Assembly: GCA_003151665.1 (NCBI GenBank) | Contig: PLYD01000116.1 | Coordinates: 1 to 5,509, forward strand | DNA length: 5,509 nt | Origin: Candidatus Dormiibacterota bacterium | GTDB lineage: Bacteria; Chloroflexota; Dormibacteria; Dormibacterales; Dormibacteraceae | Direction: 5' to 3' | In this document: piece by piece, positions 1 to 5,509 of the stretch | How positions within the stretch are numbered: position 1 is the stretch's first letter | How the letters are laid out: each line of letters starts with the position of its first letter | Notes under the pieces: model-generated | What the model was told of the DNA's origin: nothing | Database searches by the model: none | The model's input: only the letters and a program-made list of their open reading frames with translations | Position numbers and translations under genes: made by a program

Positions 1-96
1 ACCGGGACCCACACCGAGCTGATGCGGTCGAACGAGCTCTATCGAGCGCTCTTGTCGCAGGAGTACGACGTGGAACCTGCGGAGGTGAGCCGGTGA
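1..96 (+). CDS. ABC exporter half-transporter, C-terminal end only (partial)
   Basis: Only the last 31 codons and a TGA stop are in the window; the gene starts upstream. The readable tail includes GTHTELMRSNELYRALLSQ, which matches the usual C-terminus of the nucleotide-binding domain of MsbA/MdlB-type exporters (G-T-H-x-E-L-h-x-x-x-x-x-Y-x-x-L). In intact members this stretch follows the H-loop by some 30 residues. No catalytic motif is visible, so activity cannot be judged. The stop overlaps the GTG start of a second complete half-transporter (GTGA), which suggests the two are translationally coupled and form a heterodimer. The call rests on a short but characteristic tail and on the neighbour. 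Confidence 0.8.
   Translation, partial: TGTHTELMRSNELYRALLSQEYDVEPAEVSR
81..88 (+). promoter_or_regulatory. Shine-Dalgarno for the second ABC half-transporter
   Basis: GGAGGTGA lies inside the end of the upstream gene. The GGAGG core is followed by a 7-base spacer before the GTG at 93. It decides the start: GTG at 93 with a 4-base overlap with the preceding stop. The same core and spacing recur before the proposed CTG start at 2977. Confidence 0.75.
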
Positions 97-1916
97 GTCT
101 GGTCGCGCCCGCCGATCGATGGCGTGGAGTTGCGTCGGAAGAGGTGGACGAGTTTTCGCCAACAGTCGCCGGCCTGCTGCGCAAGCGCAGCCGTGCCCTG
201 CTCGCGGCGCTCGCGCGTCCGTACAAGAGAGAGATCGCCCTCGCCGGAATCTTGATCCTCGTGCGTTCCGCCGCTTTTCTCGCGATCCCGTACCTGGTCG
301 GGCTCGGCATCGACCGCGGGATCCTCGCGGGGAGAAATGGCAATCTCGAGACGCTCGTCCTGATCGTCGCCGCGCTGCTGGGCGCCCTGATGCTCAACGC
401 CGTCGCCAACTACGCGTTCATGAGGCTTTCAGGACGCGTCGGCGCAAACATCCTGTTCGACCTGCGCCGGATGCTTTTTGGGCACGTGCAGGAGCTGTCG
501 CTTTCATTCTTCGAGCGCTACACCTCCGGCCGCATCATCTCGAGGCTCACGTCTGACATCGATGCGCTGAACGAGCTGCTGGCCACCGGCCTCACTTCAG
601 TCCTGACCTCGCTGATTTCCGTGGTCGGGATAACCGTGATCCTGCTGCACCTCGACACCCGCCTCGGCGTCGTGACCCTGGTCGTGATGCCTCTGGTGCT
701 GGGCCTCACCGCCTGGTTCCGGCACAACTCGGCCCGCTCGTATCGAGCCGTACGGCGCGCGATCGTGCTGGTGATCGTTCACTACGTCGAATCGCTGGGC
801 GGCATCCGCGCGGTGCACGCATTCCGGCGCGAGCCGCGCAACCAGGAGATCTTCGAGGACGTCAACGGGCGCTATCGCGACGCCAACATCTGGTCGAACC
901 GGCTCGCGTCGACGTTCGGGCCGGGAATCATCCTGCTTGGCCGGCTGACCACGATGTCGGTGCTCGTGTTCGGCGGGTTCCTGGTCGTGCAGGGCGACCT
1001 GACGCTGGGGGTGCTGACGGCCTTCGTCCTCTACCTCAGGCAGTTCTTCGAGCCGATGCAAGACCTATCTCAGTTCTACAACACGTTCCAGGCGGCTGGT
1101 GCGGCGCTGGAGAAGTTGGCCGGGGTGGTGGAGGAGACGCCCACGGTGCCAGAGCCCCGTGCACCCGTGCGGTTGGGCGAGGTAAAGGGCGCCGTCGGGT
1201 TCGATGGGGTGACGTTTGCGTACCGCGACAGGGACGTGCTGCACGACATCGAGCTGCAGATCCCGGCCGGGCAAATCATTGCGCTGGTCGGGGAGACGGG
1301 CGCGGGGAAGACGACGATGGCGCGGCTCATCGCCCGGTTCTATGACCCCAGCGTGGGGAGGGTGACGCTCGACGGGGTCGACTTGCGTTCCATCGCCACG
1401 CCTGATCTGAGAAGGGCCGTGGCCGTGGTCACACAGGAGAGTTTCTTGTTCTCAGGGACGGTCGGAGACAACCTGCTGTTCGGGAGGCCCGACGCCACGC
1501 GGGACGAGATGGTCGCCGCGGCCCGGGCGATCGGGGCCGATGAGTTCATCTCCGCTTTGCCCAATGGTTACGAGACGGATGTGCGGAGGCGAGGGGTGCG
1601 CCTGTCGTCGGGGCAGAGGCAGCTCGTGGCTTTTGCGCGGGCGTTCTTGGCCGATCCGCGCGTGCTGATCCTGGATGAGGCAACGTCGTCGCTCGATCTG
1701 CCGTCCGAGAGGCTGGTGCAGCATGCCCTGCGCACCTTGCTGCGCGGCCGCACCGCCATGATCATCGCCCACCGTCTGTCCACCGTCGATATTGCCGACA
1801 GGGTGTTGGTGATCGATCAGGGGAGGGTGGTCGAGGATGGGGACCCGTCAGTGCTCAGGGAAACGGTCGGGAGATACGGCTCGCTGCACAGAGCCTGGGC
1901 GGAGTCTCTCGTCTAA
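93..1916 (+). CDS. ABC exporter half-transporter (membrane domain + ATPase, MsbA/MdlB type)
   Basis: A 607-aa fused permease-ATPase, the normal length for a half-size exporter. It should sit in the cytoplasmic membrane and use ATP to export a substrate (drug, lipid or peptide) that the sequence does not reveal. About six membrane helices fill residues 45-320. The ATPase domain fills roughly 365-600. Visible motifs are A-loop Tyr377, Walker A GETGAGKT (400-407), Q-loop Gln448, signature LSSGQ (504-508), Walker B VLILDE with catalytic Glu529, D-loop SSLD (532-535) and H-loop His560. All catalytic residues are present; only the signature deviates, with Ser for the first Gly of LSGGQ. The GTG start is supported by a GGAGG site and a GTGA overlap with the upstream half-transporter, so the two probably pair. 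An intact Walker B with a slightly altered signature would fit the catalytic-site-bearing partner of an asymmetric TM287/288-like heterodimer, but this is inference. Confidence 0.95.
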   Translation: MSLVAPADRWRGVASEEVDEFSPTVAGLLRKRSRALLAALARPYKREIALAGILILVRSAAFLAIPYLVGLGIDRGILAGRNGNLETLVLIVAALLGALMLNAVANYAFMRLSGRVGANILFDLRRMLFGHVQELSLSFFERYTSGRIISRLTSDIDALNELLATGLTSVLTSLISVVGITVILLHLDTRLGVVTLVVMPLVLGLTAWFRHNSARSYRAVRRAIVLVIVHYVESLGGIRAVHAFRREPRNQEIFEDVNGRYRDANIWSNRLASTFGPGIILLGRLTTMSVLVFGGFLVVQGDLTLGVLTAFVLYLRQFFEPMQDLSQFYNTFQAAGAALEKLAGVVEETPTVPEPRAPVRLGEVKGAVGFDGVTFAYRDRDVLHDIELQIPAGQIIALVGETGAGKTTMARLIARFYDPSVGRVTLDGVDLRSIATPDLRRAVAVVTQESFLFSGTVGDNLLFGRPDATRDEMVAAARAIGADEFISALPNGYETDVRRRGVRLSSGQRQLVAFARAFLADPRVLILDEATSSLDLPSERLVQHALRTLLRGRTAMIIAHRLSTVDIADRVLVIDQGRVVEDGDPSVLRETVGRYGSLHRAWAESLV

Positions 1917-1959
1917 GCAGATCTGGGTCAGGCTCAGGCCTCGACCGGCTCTGCAATGC

Positions 1960-1965
1960 CATACT
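1960..1965 (+). promoter_or_regulatory. possible -10 element (CATACT) before the 67-aa gene
   Basis: CATACT matches 4 of 6 bases of TATAAT and ends 7 bases before the ATG at 1973. No Shine-Dalgarno sequence precedes that ATG. This spacing is what a leaderless transcript would show. A -35-like TCGACC at 1941-1946 is too close (13 bases) to be a normal partner. The 56-base gap after the ABC gene is where a promoter for the complex-I-like operon would be expected. The evidence is weak. Confidence 0.2.
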
Positions 1966-1972
1966 GCGGCCG

Positions 1973-2176
1973 ATGCTTTTGCGCACCGATCCCCTTCGTG
2001 TCGCGGTGTTTGCTTTCGGCCTGGTCTTCGTCCTGCTGCTCGCCGCTTACGGCTTCGCCGCCATCGAGTCTCGACCCACCATCGGTGGCGTCGTTTCCGC
2101 TTTTGCCGCCCTCGCGATTGCCGGTTGTGGCCTCCTGTATGCTTGGCGGCCTGCTGCCGGCGGCATCGTCGATTAG
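1973..2176 (+). CDS. small two-helix membrane protein, function unknown
   Basis: A 67-aa reading frame from ATG to TAG that I do not recognise. After a short N-terminus with Arg residues (MLLRTDPLR) it has two hydrophobic stretches, about residues 10-31 and 36-58, joined by a short polar turn (ESRPT). It ends in a brief tail. It lies 56 bases after the ABC exporter gene and 37 bases before the nuoJ-like gene, on the same strand, so it may be the first gene of the complex-I-like operon. No clear ribosome binding site precedes it. It is too short and has too few helices for NuoA (three helices) and lacks the conserved motifs of NuoH or NuoI. The overlapping frame at 1956-2183 is Ser/Pro/Cys-rich and looks like a shadow. 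It could be an accessory subunit or an unrelated small protein. Confidence 0.55.
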   Translation: MLLRTDPLRVAVFAFGLVFVLLLAAYGFAAIESRPTIGGVVSAFAALAIAGCGLLYAWRPAAGGIVD

Positions 2177-2204
2177 CCGGTAAGAGACCACTCTCACCAA
2201 CCAC

Positions 2205-2208
2205 GGAG
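2205..2208 (+). promoter_or_regulatory. Shine-Dalgarno for the nuoJ-like gene
   Basis: GGAG lies 5 bases before the ATG at 2214, in the 37-base gap after the small membrane-protein gene. It supports this ATG as the start. Confidence 0.55.
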
Positions 2209-2213
2209 TACTC

Positions 2214-2702
2214 ATGGACTCCCTCCACGCGATTGGCTTCTACGTGTCCGCCGCGGTGTCACTCGCCGGTGGGCTCTCTGTAGCGTTCCTGCCCGACCGT
2301 ATTCGGCGTGGCATGGCGCTCGGTGCGGTGGCGATCGGAGTGGCCGGCATCTACCTCTCGCTGTCGGCCGGATTCGCAGCGCTCGTTGCGCTCGCATGCT
2401 ATGGCGGCTGTGCGGTGCTTCTCGCCGGTCCGTCCTATCGGTTGCTCGAGAGCGTCCCCGCAACCGTGTGGCGCCAGCTTGGAGCGATCGCCTCGGCTGC
2501 CCTGCTGATCGCGCTGGCCTACGCCGCTTACTTCGGCGCTTTTCACCACGCCAACTATTTCGGAGGGGACTTCGGAAGCGCTGCCCTGGGCAGGCGCCTC
2601 TTCGCCCACGACGCCCTTGCGACCGAGGCGGTTGCCGCCCTCGTGCTGGTCGCTTTGGTTGGATCCACGATCGCATGGCGGTCAAGGGACCGCAGCCGAT
2701 GA
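2214..2702 (+). CDS. nuoJ: NADH-quinone oxidoreductase subunit J-like membrane protein
   Basis: A 162-aa protein with five predicted membrane helices (about 4-24, 32-50, 53-73, 88-110, 136-155), the usual number and near the usual length for NuoJ of the complex I membrane arm. The third helix holds CYGGCAVLLAG (62-72), corresponding to the YAGA-h-h-V-L segment of NuoJ that forms the pi-bulge region, with Tyr63 kept. The C-terminal part ALGRRLFAHDALATEAVAAL matches the family pattern L-G-x-x-L-F-x-x-Y-x-h-x-x-E before the last helix, with Glu138 kept. Overall it is divergent from NuoJ of well-known enzymes. The start has a GGAG site. Its TGA overlaps the ATG of the nuoK-like gene (ATGA), as in normal nuo operons. 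The identification rests on length, helix pattern, these two motifs and the K-L-M genes that follow. Unusually, no nuoI lies upstream. Confidence 0.85.
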   Translation: MDSLHAIGFYVSAAVSLAGGLSVAFLPDRIRRGMALGAVAIGVAGIYLSLSAGFAALVALACYGGCAVLLAGPSYRLLESVPATVWRQLGAIASAALLIALAYAAYFGAFHHANYFGGDFGSAALGRRLFAHDALATEAVAALVLVALVGSTIAWRSRDRSR

Positions 2703-2980
2703 CCGCAGGCCTGGTCGCCGTGCTCTTTGTGGCCGCCGGGTTGGTGGCGGTCGGCGCGTTCATCGCGGCGTGGCGGCGTGACCTCACCATCGCGCTGGCG
2801 GGGATCCCGCTGATGTTCGCCGGCGCCGGCACAGCGTTCGCCGGTGTTTCGCGATTTGCCGCTGCACCGGCCGGCGGCGGACAGCTGCTCGGCCAGGAGG
2901 TCGCTGCGCTGCTGGCGGTCGCGGCGCTCGCGGCCGTCGTTCTGGGCGTCGGGCTCGCCGGCAGGGAGGGGCGCCGCTGA
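2699..2980 (+). CDS. nuoK: NADH-quinone oxidoreductase subunit K-like protein lacking both conserved glutamates
   Basis: A 93-aa protein with three helices (about 2-24, 29-51, 62-86), the size and topology of NuoK/ND4L/MrpC. The start is the ATG overlapping the nuoJ-like stop (ATGA), with AAGGGA at 2684-2689 as a likely ribosome binding site. Aligned from memory with E. coli NuoK, the segment RRDLTIALAGIPLMF (26-40) fits RRNLLFMLIGLEIMI without gaps. This puts Pro37 where the conserved E36 sits. The third helix fits from the shared GQ (65-66) to the shared Gly83, which puts Ala79 where E72 sits. Both glutamates are important for proton pumping in the known family. The only acidic residue in or near helix 3 is Glu67, three turns away at its start. 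The frame is intact and uninterrupted, so this is a divergent gene and not a decayed one. Its stop overlaps a CTG codon proposed as the start of the next gene. Confidence 0.85.
   Translation: MTAGLVAVLFVAAGLVAVGAFIAAWRRDLTIALAGIPLMFAGAGTAFAGVSRFAAAPAGGGQLLGQEVAALLAVAALAAVVLGVGLAGREGRR
2964..2971 (+). promoter_or_regulatory. strong Shine-Dalgarno deciding a CTG start at 2977
   Basis: GGGAGGGG contains the core GGAGG (2965-2969) followed by a 7-base spacer to CTG at 2977. This is the same core and spacing as before the GTG at 93. The first conventional start in this frame is a GTG at 3082. It has no Shine-Dalgarno sequence and would cut into the first membrane helix. Confidence 0.7.
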
Positions 2981-4935
2981 GCTCGCTCACCGCGATATCC
3001 GGCATCCTTACCGCGGCATCGGGCGCGCCATCGGGCGCTCGGACCTTCAGTTTCGACCCGTTCGCGACCCTTGGTTGGGCCGTGCCGGTCCTCATGCTGA
3101 CCCCGCTGGCCATGTTCTTGCTCGCGATCACAGGTGTGCGAACCCGCCGGTCGGCCAGCAACCTGGCTATGTTCGGGGCTTTGGCGTCCCTCGCCCTGAC
3201 CCTGCTCATCGGTTGGGGGCTCGCCCGGAAGAGCGCACCGTTCCTGGTCAGCTGGCCATACCTCAACCTGCCTGTCGCCTTTTCGGGCCCTATCAATTTC
3301 CAGAGCTTCGGCATCGACATCTTGCTTCGAGTCGACCACGTCACCGTCGCCGCGCTCGTAGCGGTGGAACTGTGCGTGCTCGGTGCGCTTGGCTGGCATC
3401 GATTCATGGGCCGGGTCGAGCCGGGCGCGGCGCGCTTTCACGCCCTCGTCAGCCTGTTTCTGTTTGCGTGCATAGGCGTGCTCGTGAGCTACGACCTCGC
3501 CGAGCTCCTGGCCTTTTGGGGGCTGGCCGGCGTCGCCACGTATCTACTGCTCGCCCATCGCTGGAGCGTCGACGGTGCTGCCCGCAGCACCCGCATCGCG
3601 CTGGCCCTGCCTTTTCTCACCGACCTCTTTCTTCTCTGCGGCATAGCGGTGGTCTACTCGCGCTACGGCGTGGTGAACCTCACCGCGCTCGTCCCGATCC
3701 TTCACACCACGCCGGGGGCGACAGTCAAAGCGCTTGCCATTGCAGCGGTGATGTTGTTTGTGGGCGTCGGCGGCCGGCTTGCGCTTTGGCCCGTCCACTT
3801 ATGGGTAACGCGCACAGCAGTTGATGCGCCGGCGGCCGCGTCAGCCGTGACGCAGGCCGCGTGGTCGGTGGTCGCCATCGTCGTTCTCTACAGGCTCATG
3901 CCCATCGCGGGAGAGTCCAATTCGCAAACCTTGCGCGCGCTGCTGTATGCATGCGCTGCGACCGCGATCATCGCTCCCCTCCTGGCCCTTGCCTCGAGCG
4001 AGCCACGCAGGGCCATCGCGCTGCTTGGCATTGCGGCGACTGCAGTCGCCGCCGCGGTCGTAGTGCGTGGCTTCGACACGGTGGGCTTCACCTTCACTTT
4101 CGCTGTTGCCGGCGTCGCGTGCGCGCTCGCAGCCGCACTGGCCCGCGTTGCCGGCATCCTTGCGGCGTCCGCGATCGCCGCGGCGATGCGCACCGATGAC
4201 CTTGCGGAGATGGGCGATGCGTGGCGTCGAATGCGCGGCAGCGCGATCGCCTTGTTTATTTCGGGGCTGGTCCTCGGCATGAGCGCGTCGGGCGCGCTTG
4301 CCTACTCGGTCCCGTCTGGATCGAAGCTTGGGCTGGTACTGGGTGAAGCCGTGCTGCTGATCGCCGTGGGATCGGCCCGCATCTTCCTGGCGATTGCGAT
4401 CGGCCCGCTCCGCCGGCGGCGCGCCTTCGAGCCAGACCGGGTGCGCGACATCTCTGCCGCTGCTCTCAGCTGGCCGTACTTGCTGGCGTTCGCCGGGGCC
4501 GTCCTGGTCGTTGCCTCGATGGTCCACGGCTGGTTGGGCTTCCTCGACGGCCGAACGCACCCTGCCCCCAACCCAATCGGGTATGTGCTGTGGATCGCGG
4601 TGGCGCTGGTCGGCTTTGCAGCGGCAGCTATCGCATTCCGCGCCAACAAGGATGGCGCCGTGCGGGCGTCGTCGCAGCTTGGCCGCGCGGTGGACAGATC
4701 GGTTTGGCGGGCTCAGGGCTGGGCCGGCCGATTCATGGTCGGGCCGGCCGTCGGCATCGCCGCGGGCGCCGACGAATGGAGTTTCGTACGTGACGATGCG
4801 CTGGCGGTGTCCGCTGTTGGGACTGGAAGGCTTGCCGCGCTGGCGTCCCGCGTGCCGGTGGTGCCCGCGGTCATCATCCTGGCGGTGCTGCTCGCCATCA
4901 CCTTGGGGCTCATATCGCCAGGGGTGTTCCGGTGA
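2977..4935 (+). CDS. nuoL: NADH-quinone oxidoreductase subunit L-like (antiporter-like) protein with altered channel residues, probable CTG start
   Basis: With a CTG start the protein has 652 aa, normal for NuoL, and many helices. The CTG overlaps the nuoK-like TGA (CTGA) behind a strong ribosome binding site. The alternative GTG at 3082 gives 617 aa and loses part of helix 1 (FDPFATLGWAVPVLML). NuoL identity rests on the TM5 segment AELLAFWGLAGVATYLLL, the TM7-8 segment GVGGRLALWPVHLWV followed by DAPAAASAVTQAAW, and a C-terminus with an amphipathic stretch (about 565-625) and a last helix, as in the lateral helix HL. Spacing from TM5 matches E. coli NuoL without gaps. At E144 there is Gly182, at K229 Arg267 and at H254 Thr292, while D178 is kept (Asp216). 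The H334/H338/K342 group has no His or Lys counterpart. Near K399 the closest Lys is Lys450, about 13 residues off. It may therefore be structural and not a pump, or couple differently. It is less likely a Mrp or hydrogenase-4 subunit, given the J-K-L-M order. Confidence 0.88.
   Translation: MSSLTAISGILTAASGAPSGARTFSFDPFATLGWAVPVLMLTPLAMFLLAITGVRTRRSASNLAMFGALASLALTLLIGWGLARKSAPFLVSWPYLNLPVAFSGPINFQSFGIDILLRVDHVTVAALVAVELCVLGALGWHRFMGRVEPGAARFHALVSLFLFACIGVLVSYDLAELLAFWGLAGVATYLLLAHRWSVDGAARSTRIALALPFLTDLFLLCGIAVVYSRYGVVNLTALVPILHTTPGATVKALAIAAVMLFVGVGGRLALWPVHLWVTRTAVDAPAAASAVTQAAWSVVAIVVLYRLMPIAGESNSQTLRALLYACAATAIIAPLLALASSEPRRAIALLGIAATAVAAAVVVRGFDTVGFTFTFAVAGVACALAAALARVAGILAASAIAAAMRTDDLAEMGDAWRRMRGSAIALFISGLVLGMSASGALAYSVPSGSKLGLVLGEAVLLIAVGSARIFLAIAIGPLRRRRAFEPDRVRDISAAALSWPYLLAFAGAVLVVASMVHGWLGFLDGRTHPAPNPIGYVLWIAVALVGFAAAAIAFRANKDGAVRASSQLGRAVDRSVWRAQGWAGRFMVGPAVGIAAGADEWSFVRDDALAVSAVGTGRLAALASRVPVVPAVIILAVLLAITLGLISPGVFR
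4920..4924 (+). promoter_or_regulatory. Shine-Dalgarno for the nuoM-like gene
   Basis: AGGGG is followed by 7 bases to the GTG at 4932. It supports that GTG, which overlaps the preceding TGA (GTGA), over later in-frame GTG codons. Confidence 0.5.
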
Positions 4936-5509
4936 TCGCGCTGCACGTGGCCGTGGCGGCAGTGCTCACGGCGAGTCCGACGCCCGTGCCGGTGAGCGTG
5001 CCCGGTTCCGGGATCTTCCAGTCATCGCTGCTCCTGAGCCTCCTGATCTGGGCCCCCGTGTTGGTTGCGGTCGTGATCGCCGTGCTGCCCAACCCAAGAG
5101 GGCGCTTCGACACGTTGATGAAGCAGATCGCCTTCTTCACCAACATCGGCCTGCTGTTCATCCTGTGGATCGCTTACAACCAGTTCGAGAGCTTCCTCGG
5201 CACGATGCAATTCGAGGAGAACGTTCCGTGGCTGAGCAGGATCGGCGCGGTATACCACCTCGGTATTGACGGCCCCGGCCTCGTGATGCTGATTCTTTCC
5301 AGCGTGGTCGGGCTCGCTTCGGTCCTTGCTTCGTGGGGCATTCGCGAGCGAGTGCGCACCTATTTCTGCCTGCTCCTGATCTCCGAGGCGTGCATCAACG
5401 GCGCGATCGTGGCGCACGACATGTTCGTGCTGCTGCTGTTCTGGGGAGCGGCAACGATTCCAATTGGGCTCCTCGTTCTGGGTTGGGGCGGACCGCGTCG
5501 CGAGTCGGC
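4932..5509 (+). CDS. nuoM: NADH-quinone oxidoreductase subunit M-like protein, N-terminal 192 residues (partial)
   Basis: The frame is open to the window end; NuoM is usually about 500 aa, so over half is missing. It is clearly NuoM: QFEENVPW (93-100), YHLGIDGPGL (108-117), LASWGIRERVRTYF (132-145) and DMFVLLLFWGAATIP (163-177) follow the family in order and spacing. The conserved TM5 motif F-W-E is here F-W-G, so Gly172 replaces the Glu corresponding to E. coli NuoM E144, which is needed for proton translocation. Asn71, Glu152 and Asp163 sit in otherwise conserved surroundings. The GTG start overlaps the nuoL-like stop (GTGA). This gives an N-terminal extension with a short hydrophobic stretch (2-14) and a Pro/Ser/Val linker (15-26) before the usual first helix (30-52). 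A later start is possible. The TM7 lysine lies beyond the window. Confidence 0.92.
   Translation, partial: MIALHVAVAAVLTASPTPVPVSVPGSGIFQSSLLLSLLIWAPVLVAVVIAVLPNPRGRFDTLMKQIAFFTNIGLLFILWIAYNQFESFLGTMQFEENVPWLSRIGAVYHLGIDGPGLVMLILSSVVGLASVLASWGIRERVRTYFCLLLISEACINGAIVAHDMFVLLLFWGAATIPIGLLVLGWGGPRRES

Noticed and set aside
1891..1935. Inverted repeat GAGCCTG / CAGGCTC around the end of the ABC gene, considered as a terminator
   Set aside because: A 7-bp stem with a 31-base loop and no following T-run is not a convincing intrinsic terminator.
1956..2183. Plus-strand frame of 75 codons overlapping the 67-aa gene
   Set aside because: Its composition (Ser, Pro, Cys runs) looks like an out-of-frame reading. 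The overlapping 67-aa frame has two regular hydrophobic helices and is the better candidate.
2396..2698. 101-codon upstream extension of the nuoK-like frame
   Set aside because: The extension overlaps nuoJ out of frame and reads as an Arg-rich shadow. The ATG at 2699 with its ATGA overlap gives the normal NuoK length.
2212..3441. Long open frame on the minus strand (about 409 codons)
   Set aside because: It is Arg/Pro/Ala-rich with no recognisable domain and lies opposite three well-supported genes. Long antisense frames are expected in GC-rich coding DNA.
4721..4750. Two copies of GGGCCGGCCG 20 bases apart in the nuoL-like gene
   Set aside because: They fall in different codon phases of a GC-rich coding region with no further copies noticed, so chance is the simplest explanation.
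2214..5509. Mrp-type Na+/H+ antiporter or hydrogenase-4 membrane module instead of complex I
   Set aside because: The gene order J-K-L-M, the NuoJ C-terminal motif, the separate NuoL with lateral-helix-like C-terminus and the NuoM motifs (EENVPW, YHLGIDG) fit complex I better. No MrpE/F/G-like small genes were seen.

Overview
The window is about two-thirds G+C by eye. It is densely coded on the plus strand, with genes mostly joined by 4-base stop/start overlaps. No RNA gene, IS element, CRISPR array or phage-like part was seen. The look (GC-rich, GTG and possibly CTG starts, Ala/Val/Leu-rich membrane proteins) fits a soil- or groundwater-type Chloroflexota, Dormibacterota or Actinomycetota genome. 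This is an impression only; no taxonomic marker is present.

Left part (1-1916): the last 31 codons of one ABC-exporter half-transporter, followed with a GTGA overlap by a complete second half-transporter of 607 aa. The tandem arrangement suggests a heterodimeric ABC exporter.

Middle (1917-2213): a short spacer and a 67-aa two-helix membrane protein that I do not recognise.

Right part (2214-5509): a run of complex I (NADH:quinone oxidoreductase, type I) membrane-arm genes in the usual order J-K-L-M. The last is cut by the window end. J/K, K/L and L/M are joined by the overlaps ATGA, CTGA and GTGA. The K/L junction implies that the NuoL-like protein starts at a CTG codon at 2977, behind a strong Shine-Dalgarno sequence. 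This adds 35 residues that complete its first membrane helix.

The main discovery lead is that the J-K-L-M proteins keep the fold and motif spacing of complex I subunits but lack its classical proton-translocation residues. NuoK lacks both conserved membrane glutamates (E36 to Pro, E72 to Ala in E. coli numbering). NuoL has the TM5 Glu as Gly, the TM7 Lys as Arg, the TM8 His as Thr, and no counterpart of the later His/His/Lys group. NuoM has the TM5 Glu as Gly. The loss is parallel in three consecutive, intact, in-frame genes. With no nuoA-I genes immediately upstream (an ABC exporter sits there instead), this suggests a divergent complex-I-like membrane module that either does not pump protons in the standard way or couples differently. 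The rest of the operon (nuoN and beyond) is outside the window.
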